DNA of 64,000 nucleotides, taken from Georgenia wutianyii. Lineage in GTDB: Bacteria > Actinomycetota > Actinomycetes > Actinomycetales > Actinomycetaceae. Where the stretch lies: NCBI RefSeq assembly GCF_006349365.1, contig NZ_CP040899.1, positions 1,674,001 to 1,738,000 on the forward strand, written 5' to 3'. Position numbers and translations under genes: made by a program. Position 1 is the first letter of the stretch; every line of letters begins with the position of its first letter. Below are positions 20,477-28,175 of the stretch, one piece after another. Under the pieces are notes generated by a model. It searched no databases. It saw only the letters and a list, made by a program, of their open reading frames with translations, and had not been told where the DNA came from.

Positions 20477-20564
20477 GTTCCTGCCACCAAGTCGGCTCAG
20501 CAGCCCTCGGGAAGCGCCTCCCCGCGGCGTGTCGTCGGCGAGTCGCTGACTTGGTGGCAGGAAC
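20477..20564. repeat. 88-bp palindromic repeat element, copy 1
   Basis: Terminal inverted repeats of 17 bp, identical arms at 20477-20493 (starts GTTCCTGCCACCAAGTC) and 20548-20564, enclose a 54-bp core. A second copy of the same length lies 147 bp downstream and shares the ends and the core word GCGGCGTGTCG without gaps. No ORF with coding character spans it. It resembles a REP/MITE-type non-coding element rather than a terminator, because the arms are separated by 54 bp. Confidence 0.75.
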
Positions 20565-20623
20565 GCACGCGGCAGGGTGCGCGCGGCACGCGAGTCCGGC
20601 TCGGTCCGGGAGTCCGGCGCGCG

Positions 20624-20711
20624 GTTCCTGCCACTGAGTCACCTGAACGGGCGCCGGGGAGCGCTTCCCTGCGGCGTGTCGCGGGCGTGCCGCGGACGTG
20701 GTGGCAGGAAA
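20624..20711. repeat. 88-bp palindromic repeat element, copy 2
   Basis: Same architecture as the copy at 20477: left arm 20624-20640, right arm 20695-20711, core of identical length with many substitutions. Its arms pair less perfectly (GTTCCTGCCACTGAGTC against GACGTGGTGGCAGGAAA), so this copy is more decayed. The two copies with the 59 bp between them fill the 356-bp gap between pgi and the endonuclease IV gene; nothing else is seen there. Confidence 0.7.
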
Positions 20712-20774
20712 GGCCGCGTGAGGCGCAGCCGACGCTGACGCGCGCGCCGGCGGCGCCGCGCGTGAGGCGGCGGG

Positions 20775-21569
20775 TCAGGCGAGGTGGGTGCGGACCCAGG
20801 CGATGTCGGCGCGGTGCTCCTCGACGCCGCCGGGGGTCTCGACGATGACGGGGGCGTCGGCGGCGCGGAGCAGGTCGGCGAGCTCGTCGGCGGGCAGGGT
20901 GCCCTGGCCGAGGTTGGCGTGCCGGTCGGCGCCGGAGTCGAAGGCGTCGCGGCTGTCGTTCGCGTGGACGAGGTCGATCCGCCCGGTCACCGCGCGCACC
21001 CGGTCCACGAGCCCGGCGAGCTCCTCACCGCCCGCGTAGGCGTGGCACGTGTCGAGGCAGAAGCCGACGTCGGCTCCGCCGTCCGCCTCGAGCACGGCCG
21101 CCCACAGCTGCTCCAGGCGCTCGACGCCGCGCGCCATCGCGCGGTTGCCGCCGGCGGTGTTCTCGATGAGGACGGGCACCTTCGCGTCGAGCTGGTCGAT
21201 GCACTTGCGCCAGTTGTCGAAGCCGACGGCGGGGTCGTCGGCCGCGAGCACGTGCCCGCCGTGGACGATGATCCCCGCGGCGCCGATCTCGGCCGCGGCG
21301 TCCACCTGCTTCTGCAGCAGCTTGCGGCTGGGGATGCGGATGCGGTTGTTCGTCGTCGCGACGTTGAGGACGTACGGCGCGTGGACGTACAGCGCCACGC
21401 CGGCCTCCTGCGCGGCGGCCCGCAGCGCCTCGGCGCCCCCGGGGTAGCGGACCTCGGGGCTCTTCCACCCCTGGGGGTCGCCCAGGAAGAACTGGACGGC
21501 GTCGGCCCCGCGTGCGCGGGCCTCGGCGATCGGGTCGGTCTGCTCGACGTGCGCTCCCACAACGGCCAT
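20775..21569 (-). CDS. nfo: endonuclease IV family deoxyribonuclease
   Basis: AP endonuclease of base-excision repair, a TIM barrel with three zinc ions, 264 aa. Metal-ligand motifs are visible: VHAPYVLNVAT near residue 63, IIVHGGHV near 100, VLIENTAGG near 133, CLDTCHAYAGG near 170 (the C-x-D-x-x-H signature), DLVHANDS near 198 and ETPGG near 244. The N-terminal MAVVGAHV is the family start. It is slightly shorter than E. coli Nfo, as usual for actinobacterial members. It is divergent from the serine hydrolase. Confidence 0.93.
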   Translation of the reverse strand: MAVVGAHVEQTDPIAEARARGADAVQFFLGDPQGWKSPEVRYPGGAEALRAAAQEAGVALYVHAPYVLNVATTNNRIRIPSRKLLQKQVDAAAEIGAAGIIVHGGHVLAADDPAVGFDNWRKCIDQLDAKVPVLIENTAGGNRAMARGVERLEQLWAAVLEADGGADVGFCLDTCHAYAGGEELAGLVDRVRAVTGRIDLVHANDSRDAFDSGADRHANLGQGTLPADELADLLRAADAPVIVETPGGVEEHRADIAWVRTHLA

Positions 21570-21662
21570 GCACCGACCCTAACGTCTGGCGTCCCCACCG
21601 CCCCCGCCTCGCCCGCCGCCGTAGAGTTGGTCCTGCCGCCGATGCCACTGGGAGAACAGCCG

Positions 21663-22568
21663 ATGCCGACGTCCGACGCCGCCCTCCTCACCGGGATCCG
21701 CCTGCGCAACGCGGAGCGGAACCTCGGCCTGTACGGAGTCCACCTCCACCGGGAGGGTCACGAGCCGGTCGAGCACCGCTTCCGCAACGACGACCTCGTC
21801 AACGTCTACTCGGGTTCCAAGGCCTTCACCGCGGTGGCGGTCGGGATGGCGCAGGCGGAGGGCCTGCTCGACCTCGACGACCCCGTGCTCGGCTTCTTCC
21901 CCGGGCAGGAGCACGCCGACGGCGTCGAGGCCATGACCGTCCGTCACCTGCTCCAGATGACGAGCGGGAACACCTTCACCTGGTGGGGGCCGGGCCAGGA
22001 GGAGCAGACGGACCTGCTCGCCGGGTTCCTGCGCTCCGAGCTCGTCGCCGAGCCGGGCGCGCGGTTCGAGTACTCCAACGGGTGCACCTACGTCCTCAGC
22101 AGGGTCGTCCACGCCGTGAGCGGACAGGACCTGCGTGACTACCTCCTCCCCCGGCTCTTCGACCCGCTGGCCATCCACAACCCGCAGTGGATGCGCTGCC
22201 CGCTCGGGTTCAGCCGCGGAGCCACCGATCTGTTCCTCCGCACGAGCGAGTACGCCCGCCTCGGCCGGCTCCTCCTCCAGGAGGGCCGCTGGGAGGGCGA
22301 GCAGCTCGTCCCCGCGTCCTACGTGCACGCGATGCACACCGACGTCGTCGAGACGCAGGGCTTCACGGACACGGAGTCGCAGGCCGGCTACGGCTACCAG
22401 GTGTGGGGCTGCACGCCGGAGGGCGCGTGGCGCGCCGACGGCATGTACGGCCAGTTCTCCGTCGTGCTGCCCCAGCAGCGCGCGGTCGTGACGACGACGG
22501 CGCACAACGAGGCCGCGTCCAACGACATCCTCCGGGCGGTCTGGGACGAGCTCCTGCCACTCCTGTGA
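21663..22568 (+). CDS. serine hydrolase, class C beta-lactamase fold
   Basis: 301-aa member of the beta-lactamase/DD-peptidase-like hydrolases. The SxxK nucleophile is in VYSGSKAFTAVAVGMAQ near residue 45, the YxN-type motif is EYSNGCTYVLS near 138, and a QAGYGYQVWG segment near 240 replaces the KTG triad as in many non-lactamase members. There is no signal peptide, so it is probably cytoplasmic and an esterase or amidase of unknown substrate. ATG at 21663 is chosen over 21642 because GGGAGA lies seven bases upstream. Confidence 0.85.
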   Translation: MPTSDAALLTGIRLRNAERNLGLYGVHLHREGHEPVEHRFRNDDLVNVYSGSKAFTAVAVGMAQAEGLLDLDDPVLGFFPGQEHADGVEAMTVRHLLQMTSGNTFTWWGPGQEEQTDLLAGFLRSELVAEPGARFEYSNGCTYVLSRVVHAVSGQDLRDYLLPRLFDPLAIHNPQWMRCPLGFSRGATDLFLRTSEYARLGRLLLQEGRWEGEQLVPASYVHAMHTDVVETQGFTDTESQAGYGYQVWGCTPEGAWRADGMYGQFSVVLPQQRAVVTTTAHNEAASNDILRAVWDELLPLL

Positions 22569-22624
22569 GCACCCCCGGCTCCGGCCGCCGCCGGTGACGG
22601 AGTCCGCCTCCCCGCGCACCGCGT

Positions 22625-22662
22625 GAAACACGCGGGTAACGTCCGGGCCCATCGCGCGAAAC
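22625..22662 (+). promoter_or_regulatory. putative GlnR-type binding site upstream of the cohesin-amidase operon
   Basis: GAAAC (22625-22629), six bases, then GTAAC (22636-22640) matches the GlnR half-site pair GaAAC-n6-GTnAC. A further GAAAC lies at 22658-22662, so half-site starts are at 22625, 22636 and 22658, all on an 11-bp lattice (the 22647 position is not conserved). It sits about 80-115 bp before the cohesin gene. GlnR is the nitrogen regulator of actinobacteria, which would suit an amide-hydrolysing product. The glnR gene is not in this window, so this is a prediction. Confidence 0.45.
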
Positions 22663-22741
22663 ACCGCCCGCCTACCGTCCGACGAAGGACGCGGCACCTT
22701 CGGAGCGCGTCCGAGCCCTGACGCAGCTGGAAGGACGGACC

Positions 22742-23464
22742 ATGCCACCCACCCGCCGAACGAGGGGGGCAGCCGCCGGCGCCCTCCTGGTCGCGTGCAC
22801 GCTCCTGGCCGTGCCCGCGGCCGCCGCGCCCACCGTCGCCGCGCTCACCGTCGACGCCCCGCAGACCGTGCCGGTCGCCCAGCGGGTCACCGTCGACCTC
22901 ACGCTCGACGACGTGAGCGACGTCTACGCCTACGAGCTCGGCCTCGTCTTCGACGACGCGGTCCTCTCCCTGGCCCCCGACGCCGCGGCCACCGGCCCGG
23001 ACGGCGGGTTCGACGCGCTCACCGCCACCGTCGACGGCGCCACGCTCGTCCACACCCGGCTGGGCACCTCCCCCGCGCTCGCCGGCGACCTCACGACGCA
23101 GGTCGAGCTCCTCGCGGTCGGGGCGGGCACCTCCGACATCACCGTGCAGGCCGCGCTCGTCGCCGCCGACGGGACGACGACGTCGGTCGAGGCCCCCGTC
23201 GCGACCGTCACCGTCACCCAGGTCGTCGAGCCGACGACGCCGCCGCCCGCGGAGCCGGCCGTCCCCGAGCCGACCGCCGACCCCGAGCCGACAGCAGCCG
23301 ACCCCGCTCCCGCGGGTGCGGACGCCGGCACCCCGCCGCGCGCCGGCGGCCCGCTCGCCAGCACCGGCGCCGACGTGCGACTCGTCGGCGCGCTCGGCGC
23401 CCTCCTCCTCGCCGGGGGCGGCACCGCCCTCGCCGTGCGCCGCGCCCGGGCAGGTGCGCGATGA
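22742..23464 (+). CDS. secreted cohesin-like protein with LAxTG sorting signal
   Basis: 240-aa surface protein. Signal peptide: basic start PPTRRTRG, hydrophobic core GALLVACTLLAV, and an Ala-rich cleavage site near residue 29. Residues about 33-160 form a beta-sandwich with cohesin-type features (VPVAQRVTVDLTLDDVSDVY, YELGLVFDDAVLSL, then SDITVQAALVAADG). A Pro/Glu/Ala-rich spacer (about 165-200) reaches LASTGADV, an LAxTG motif as used by class E sortases, then a hydrophobic stretch and a basic RRARAGAR tail. The stop overlaps the dockerin-amidase start (ATGA). It most likely displays a single cohesin on the wall that binds that enzyme; binding is inferred. Confidence 0.8.
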   Translation: MPPTRRTRGAAAGALLVACTLLAVPAAAAPTVAALTVDAPQTVPVAQRVTVDLTLDDVSDVYAYELGLVFDDAVLSLAPDAAATGPDGGFDALTATVDGATLVHTRLGTSPALAGDLTTQVELLAVGAGTSDITVQAALVAADGTTTSVEAPVATVTVTQVVEPTTPPPAEPAVPEPTADPEPTAADPAPAGADAGTPPRAGGPLASTGADVRLVGALGALLLAGGGTALAVRRARAGAR

Positions 23465-25299
23465 CCCTCGTCCGCCAGTCCCGCAGGAGCACCCCCGTGA
23501 CCACCCGCCGCACGGCCCTCACCGTCGTCCTCGTCGGCGGGCTCGCGCTCGCCGCGACCGCGACGGCGCAGGGCGCGCCCCGGCCCGCCGCCGCGACCCT
23601 CGAGCTGCCGCGCTACTACGCCGAGCTCGACCTCACCGGCGACGGCCAGGTGACCCCCGCCGACCTCGCCGTCCTCACCGGCGCGCTCGGCGCCACCGAC
23701 GGCGAGCCCGCCTGGGTGCCCACCGCCGACGTCGACGACGACGGCGTCCTCACCGTCACCGACCTCGCCGCCGTCGCCCAGCGCATGGTCTACGACGACG
23801 GCCCGTTCGAGATCGTCGAGGCCTCGGTGATCGACATGCAGGCCGCGATGAACGCGGGCGTGACGACCTCCGTGGAGCTCACCCAGGCGTACCTCGAGCG
23901 GATCGAGGCGTACGACCGTGCCCTCCTCGACCCGGAGGGCCGCCCACTCAACTCCGTCATCACGACGAGCGACGTCGCCCTCGACGCCGCCGCCGCGGCC
24001 GACGCGACCCGCGCCACCAGCGGGATGACGAGCCTGCTGCTGGGGGTGCCGGTGGCCGTCAAGGACAACGTCAACACCGCCGACATGGCGACCACCGGCG
24101 GCTGCGGCTGCTGGGAGGACAACGAGACCGGCACCGACGCGACGATCGTCTCCGGCCTGCGCGCCGACGGCGCGGTCGTCCTCGCCAAGGCCAGCCTCGA
24201 CGAGTTCGCGTTCGGCTTCGTCTCGGAGTTCTCGACCGGCCTCGAGCCGGGCACCACGCTGCTCGTGGCCAGCCCCTACGACACCCGCCGCAGCGCCGGC
24301 GGCTCCAGCGGCGGCACGGGCGCGGCGGTCTCCGCCAACCTCGTGGGCCTCGGGTTCGGCACCGACACCGGCGGCTCGATCCGCGTCCCGTCCTCCTACA
24401 ACCAGCTCGTCGGCGTGCGGCCGACCATCGGCCTGGTGAGCCGCGCGGGCATCATCCCGCTCGCGCTGAGCCAGGACACCGCCGGCCCGATGGCGCGCAG
24501 CGTCGTCGACGCCGCCGTGGCGCTGGACGCCGTCGTCGGGGTCGACCCTGCCGACCCGGTGACCGCCGACCAGGCGGGCAAGGTGCCCGCGTCCTACGCG
24601 ACCTCCCTCGACGTCGACGCGCTCGACGGTGCCCGCATCGGGTACGTGACGTCGATGGTGGGCACCAACGCGACGACGACGCGGCTCTTCGCCGAGGCCA
24701 CCGCCACCCTCGAGGCGCTCGGCGCGACCGTCGTCCCGCTCGAGGCGCCCGCGGGCCTCTCCGACGTGCTCGCCGAGCCGAGCGGGAGCACGAACGAGTT
24801 CCGCCACGACCTCGAGGAGTACGTCGCGGCGTACCTCGCCCCGCAGGTCGAGGCGCGGACCCTGGAGGAGATCGTCGCGACCGGGCACTTCGTCACCTCG
24901 CGCCAGCGCACCTACGAGTCCCGCGCCGCGGTGACCGAGGAGGTCTACCAGGCGTGGGCGGGGCCCGAGGGCAGCCACACCCGGGCCCTGGTGGCGGGGC
25001 AGGTGCTCGTCACCTCGTTCATGGACGAGCTCGGCCTCGACGCGCTCGTCTACCCCACCGGCACGCCGTACGGCACCGTCGGCCAGAACATGCGGCTGAG
25101 CCCGAACACCGGGATGCCGTCGGTCACCGTGCCGATGGGCCAGGCCATCGAGGCCGACGGCACGGTCACCGGGGCCGGGGTCAACCTCGAGCTCCTCGGC
25201 CGGGACTACTCCGAGGGGACGCTGCTCGGGTTCGCCTACGCCTTCGAGCAGGCGACGACGGCGCGCACGACGCCGGCGCTGTACGGCCCGCTCGGCTGA
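23461..25299 (+). CDS. secreted amidase-signature enzyme with N-terminal dockerin
   Basis: 612-aa exported enzyme. A signal sequence (TTRRTALTVVLVGGLALAATATAQG) is followed at about residues 53-108 by a type I dockerin with two calcium-binding loops, DLTGDGQVTPADLAVL and DVDDDGVLTVTDLAAV. The amidase-signature domain follows: the catalytic triad lysine is in PVAVKDNVNTADM near 202, and the Gly/Ser region AGGSSGGTGAAVSANLVGLG carries the cis-serine, with the nucleophile in GTDTGGSIRVP near 307. It should hydrolyse amides outside the cell; the substrate is unknown. Coupling to the cohesin gene suggests it is tethered to the wall. A 17-bp hairpin terminates the operon. Confidence 0.88.
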   Translation: MTLVRQSRRSTPVTTRRTALTVVLVGGLALAATATAQGAPRPAAATLELPRYYAELDLTGDGQVTPADLAVLTGALGATDGEPAWVPTADVDDDGVLTVTDLAAVAQRMVYDDGPFEIVEASVIDMQAAMNAGVTTSVELTQAYLERIEAYDRALLDPEGRPLNSVITTSDVALDAAAAADATRATSGMTSLLLGVPVAVKDNVNTADMATTGGCGCWEDNETGTDATIVSGLRADGAVVLAKASLDEFAFGFVSEFSTGLEPGTTLLVASPYDTRRSAGGSSGGTGAAVSANLVGLGFGTDTGGSIRVPSSYNQLVGVRPTIGLVSRAGIIPLALSQDTAGPMARSVVDAAVALDAVVGVDPADPVTADQAGKVPASYATSLDVDALDGARIGYVTSMVGTNATTTRLFAEATATLEALGATVVPLEAPAGLSDVLAEPSGSTNEFRHDLEEYVAAYLAPQVEARTLEEIVATGHFVTSRQRTYESRAAVTEEVYQAWAGPEGSHTRALVAGQVLVTSFMDELGLDALVYPTGTPYGTVGQNMRLSPNTGMPSVTVPMGQAIEADGTVTGAGVNLELLGRDYSEGTLLGFAYAFEQATTARTTPALYGPLG

Positions 25300-25305
25300 C
25301 CCGAC

Positions 25306-25344
25306 GCTCGTCCCGGAGGTGCCCCGCGCACCTCCGGGACGAGC
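25306..25344. terminator. strong bidirectional terminator
   Basis: Perfect 17-bp stem (25306-25322 with 25328-25344) with the loop CCCGC, between the convergent amidase stop (25299) and the RNase Z stop (25352). It is the longest perfect hairpin seen in the window. Confidence 0.75.
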
Positions 25345-25351
25345 GCGCCGT

Positions 25352-26239
25352 TCAGCCCGACCGGCGACGCGGCAGGGGGACCCGGTCGAGGTCGTGGGCG
25401 ACGAGGACACGCGCGTCCCCCGCGGCGGCCTGGGCCTGGGCGCGCAGCGGCTCGAGGTCCGGGTAGCGCGAGGAGAAGTGGGTGAGCAGGAGCGTGCGCA
25501 CCGACGCGGCGGCGGCCAGCGCCCCCGCCTGTCCGGCGGTGAGGTGGCGGTACTCCGCGGCGAGCGCGACGTCCTCGTCGGCGAAGGTCGACTCGGCGAC
25601 GAGCAGGTCCGCGCCGTCGGCGAGCTGCTGCGCACCGTCGCACGGGGCGGTGTCCATGACGAGGGCGAAGCGCTGGCCGCGCCGCGGCACGCTCACCTCC
25701 GCCAGGCTCACCCCACCGACCCGGCCCTCGCGCTGCAGCCGGCCGACGTCGGGCCCGTGCAGCCCGGCGGCGGCGAGCCGCTCCGGCACCAGGGTGCGCC
25801 CGTCGGGCTCGACGAGGCGGTAGCCGTAGGTCTCCACGCGGTGGTCCAGCGGCGCCACCTCCAGCCCGGGCGCCACCTCCCCCGCACTGCGGTGCGGGTG
25901 CAGACGCAGGTCCAGGCCGGGCGAGGCGACGGACACGAGCGCCCGCACCACCTCCTCCCCGCTCGCCGGGTAGTGGAGGTGGACGGGGTGGCTGACGCCG
26001 TCGAGGACCATCCGCGAGAGCACGCCGGGCAGGCCGTAGCAGTGGTCGCCGTGGACGTGGGTGAGGCAGACGTGGTGCACCTGGGTGGCCGAGACGCCGG
26101 CGTGGGTCATCTGCCGCTGGGTGCCCTCACCCGGGTCGAAGAGGTAGCCGCGTCCGTCCCACAGCAGCAGGTAGCCGTTGTGGTTGCGGGTGCGGGTCGG
26201 CACCTGGGAGGCCGTCCCGAGGACGACGAGCTCACGCAC
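25352..26239 (-). CDS. rnz: ribonuclease Z
   Basis: Metallo-beta-lactamase-fold endonuclease that trims tRNA 3' ends, 295 aa. N-terminal RELVVLGTASQVPTRTRNHNGYLLLW is characteristic, and the zinc motif LTHVHGDHCYGLPGVLS is near residue 62. Further ligands lie in LDHRVETYGYRL, ALVMDTAPCDGA and LLLTHFSSRY. GTG at 26239 is the family start; the open frame upstream of it is non-coding shadow of the adenine deaminase gene. It is divergent from that gene with 117 bp between the starts. Confidence 0.93.
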   Translation of the reverse strand: MRELVVLGTASQVPTRTRNHNGYLLLWDGRGYLFDPGEGTQRQMTHAGVSATQVHHVCLTHVHGDHCYGLPGVLSRMVLDGVSHPVHLHYPASGEEVVRALVSVASPGLDLRLHPHRSAGEVAPGLEVAPLDHRVETYGYRLVEPDGRTLVPERLAAAGLHGPDVGRLQREGRVGGVSLAEVSVPRRGQRFALVMDTAPCDGAQQLADGADLLVAESTFADEDVALAAEYRHLTAGQAGALAAAASVRTLLLTHFSSRYPDLEPLRAQAQAAAGDARVLVAHDLDRVPLPRRRSG

Positions 26240-26356
26240 GGCGCGATCGTACCGGCGCCCGCGCCGGACACCCGGCCCGCCCCGGCCGAGCTGCTCGGTA
26301 CGCTCGCCCCGCCCGGCCGAGCGGGCCGGGCCCCGATCGACCAAGGGAGCACACGC

Positions 26357-27379
26357 GTGACCGTCACCCCCGACCTGCGCGACTTCATCGCCGGCCTGCC
26401 CAAGGCGGAGCTGCACCTCCACATCGAGGGCACCCTCGAGCCGGAGCTGAAGTTCACCCTCGCCCAGCGCAACGGCATCGAGCTCGAGCACGCCACGGCC
26501 GAGGAGGTGCGGGCGTCCTACGACTTCGACTCCCTCTCCTCCTTCCTCACCGTGTACTACGACTCCATGCGGGTGCTCGTCACCGCGGACGACTTCTACG
26601 ACCTCGCGACCGCCTACCTCACCAAGGCGGCGAGCCAGAACGTGCGCTACGCGGAGATCTTCTTCGACCCGCAGGCGCACACCTCCCGGGGCGTGCCCTT
26701 CCCGACGATCGTCGGTGGCCTGCGCCGCGCCGTCCTGGACGCGCGCCGCGACCTCGGCATCCACGCCGAGCTCATCATGTGCTTCCTGCGCGACTTCTCC
26801 GCCGAGCACGCGATGAGCACGCTCATGGAGTCACTCCCCTACCGCGACTGGATCCTCGGCGTCGGTCTCGACTCCGACGAGCGCGGCAACCCGCCGGCGA
26901 AGTTCGCCGCCGTCTTCGCCCGCGCGCGCCAGGAGGGCTACCTCCTGACGATGCACTGCGACATCGACCAGGAGGGCACCCACGAGCACATCCGCCAGGT
27001 CATCGAGGACATCCGCGTCGACCGGATCGACCACGGCTCCAACGCCTTCGAGGTTCCCGAGCTCGTCGCCGCCATCAAGGAGCGCGACCTCGGCCTCACC
27101 TGCTGCCCGATCTCCAACGGCTGGGTGGTCGACGGCGTCAAGGAGACCGAGATCGTCGGCCTCCTCGAGCAGGGGGTCAAGGTGACCCTCAACTCCGACG
27201 ACCCGGCCTACTTCGGCGGGTACGTCGCGGAGAACTACGAGCGGCTCGCCGAGGTCGCGGGCCTGGGCCGCGAGCAGCTCGTCCAGCTCGCCCGCAACTC
27301 CTTCGAGGTCGCCTGGCTCAGCGGCCGGGAGCGCGAGCGCTACCTCGCCGAGCTCGACGCCTACGCCGCGGGGGCCTGA
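26357..27379 (+). CDS. adenosine/adenine deaminase family protein, probably adenine deaminase
   Basis: Zinc hydrolase of purine salvage, 340 aa. KAELHLHIEGTLEPEL gives the first His pair, LTMHCDID the third ligand near residue 200, and VTLNSDDPAYFGGY the aspartate pair near 280. EIFFDPQAHTSRG (near 97) and SDDPAYFGGY are the residues that distinguish adenine aminohydrolases (yeast Aah1, Pseudomonas PA0148 type) from adenosine deaminases, so conversion of adenine to hypoxanthine is the likelier reaction. GTG at 26357 follows AGGGAG. The 3' end overlaps by 19 bp a fragment on the other strand. Confidence 0.87.
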   Translation: MTVTPDLRDFIAGLPKAELHLHIEGTLEPELKFTLAQRNGIELEHATAEEVRASYDFDSLSSFLTVYYDSMRVLVTADDFYDLATAYLTKAASQNVRYAEIFFDPQAHTSRGVPFPTIVGGLRRAVLDARRDLGIHAELIMCFLRDFSAEHAMSTLMESLPYRDWILGVGLDSDERGNPPAKFAAVFARARQEGYLLTMHCDIDQEGTHEHIRQVIEDIRVDRIDHGSNAFEVPELVAAIKERDLGLTCCPISNGWVVDGVKETEIVGLLEQGVKVTLNSDDPAYFGGYVAENYERLAEVAGLGREQLVQLARNSFEVAWLSGRERERYLAELDAYAAGA

Positions 27380-27618
27380 CCCGCGAAGGCGCCCCCACCG
27401 CCGAGGACCCGCGCGCGGAAGCGCTCGGCGACCCGGCGGTGGGTGGCGGCGTCGGGGTGCAGCTCGTCGGGCAGCGGCAGCTCGGCGCAGTCGGCCGGGC
27501 CGTAGAGCTCGCGCCCGTCGAACAGGTTCGGGTCGTGCGCGGCGCGCAGGACGTCGGTGGTGATCGTCCAGGTGTCCGGCACGCCGGCTGCTCCCTCGTC
27601 GTCGGCGCCTCGGGTCAC
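27361..27618 (-). pseudogene. C-terminal fragment of an SGNH/GDSL hydrolase
   Basis: The 85-aa minus-strand frame ends with LFDGRELYGPADCAELPLPD, then ELHPDAATHRRVAERFRARVL. This is the closing part of GDSL esterases, with the catalytic Asp-x-x-His replaced by Glu-x-x-His (ELHP for DxxH). No N-terminal GDS block or oxyanion residues are encoded upstream. It is therefore a truncated remnant, overlapping the adenine deaminase gene tail. A 50-bp gap separates it from the next gene on the same strand. Confidence 0.55.
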
Positions 27619-27668
27619 GGCGGCACCGTACTCGGCCGCCCGTCACGGCGCACGGTCCGGGACGCGGC

Positions 27669-28175
27669 TCAGTGCCACGCCCGCGAGCTGAGCCGCCGCG
27701 CGACGAGGACCGGCACACCGAGCCGTGCGGAGAGGTTCTCCGCCTGGAGGATCGGGTACGGGACCGGGTGGGAGGCCCCGAGGACGAGCATCTCGTGCTC
27801 GCCGCCGCCCGGGACGACCAGGTGGAAGTGGTAGGGACCGGAGGGGGTCGCGTCGAAGCGCTGGGGCCACAGCCGCACGAGCGCCCCGTCGGCCACGACG
27901 GCGCGCTTCTCGAAGAGGTCGAGGTTCGTGTAGCCCATCGGGACGTGACGCTGGAGGTCCGCCGGTTCCTCGGTGTCGAGGAAGCACGGCGTCACGCCCC
28001 GGTTCGTCGCGTAGAACCGGGCCGTGGCGTCGTGGGCGACGTCGAAGAGGCCCGGCCCGTCCAGCCATCCCGGGTCGACGACGCTCGGTACCTCGGCGCG
28101 GACCTGCGGCAGCGGGTCCGCCTGCCACCCGGCGTCGTCCCCGCGCAGGTTCCACACCGGCGAGGTGGCGCTCAC
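27669..28175 (-). CDS. conserved hypothetical protein, last gene of the alcohol dehydrogenase operon
   Basis: 168-aa protein I do not recognise as a named family. It is soluble, without signal peptide or membrane segment. Residues near 30-70 read DPGWLDGPGLFDVAHDATARF, then RGVTPCFLDTEEPADLQRHVPMGYTN, and a central YHFHLVVPGGG resembles a metal-binding beta strand. GTG at 28175 overlaps the stop of the preceding gene (GTGA), so the two are translationally coupled. Context: third gene after a zinc alcohol dehydrogenase. It may be an accessory of that enzyme, but nothing in the sequence proves it. Confidence 0.65.
   Translation of the reverse strand: MSATSPVWNLRGDDAGWQADPLPQVRAEVPSVVDPGWLDGPGLFDVAHDATARFYATNRGVTPCFLDTEEPADLQRHVPMGYTNLDLFEKRAVVADGALVRLWPQRFDATPSGPYHFHLVVPGGGEHEMLVLGASHPVPYPILQAENLSARLGVPVLVARRLSSRAWH

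Noticed and set aside
20450..20848. Open frame across the 88-bp repeats
   Set aside because: Composed of Arg/Pro-rich repeats produced by the palindromic elements, with no start signal.
22663..22741. Possible cyclic-dinucleotide riboswitch in the cohesin leader
   Set aside because: Only a short hairpin (CGAAGG/CCTTCG) is seen; the conserved cores of c-di-GMP and c-di-AMP aptamers are absent.
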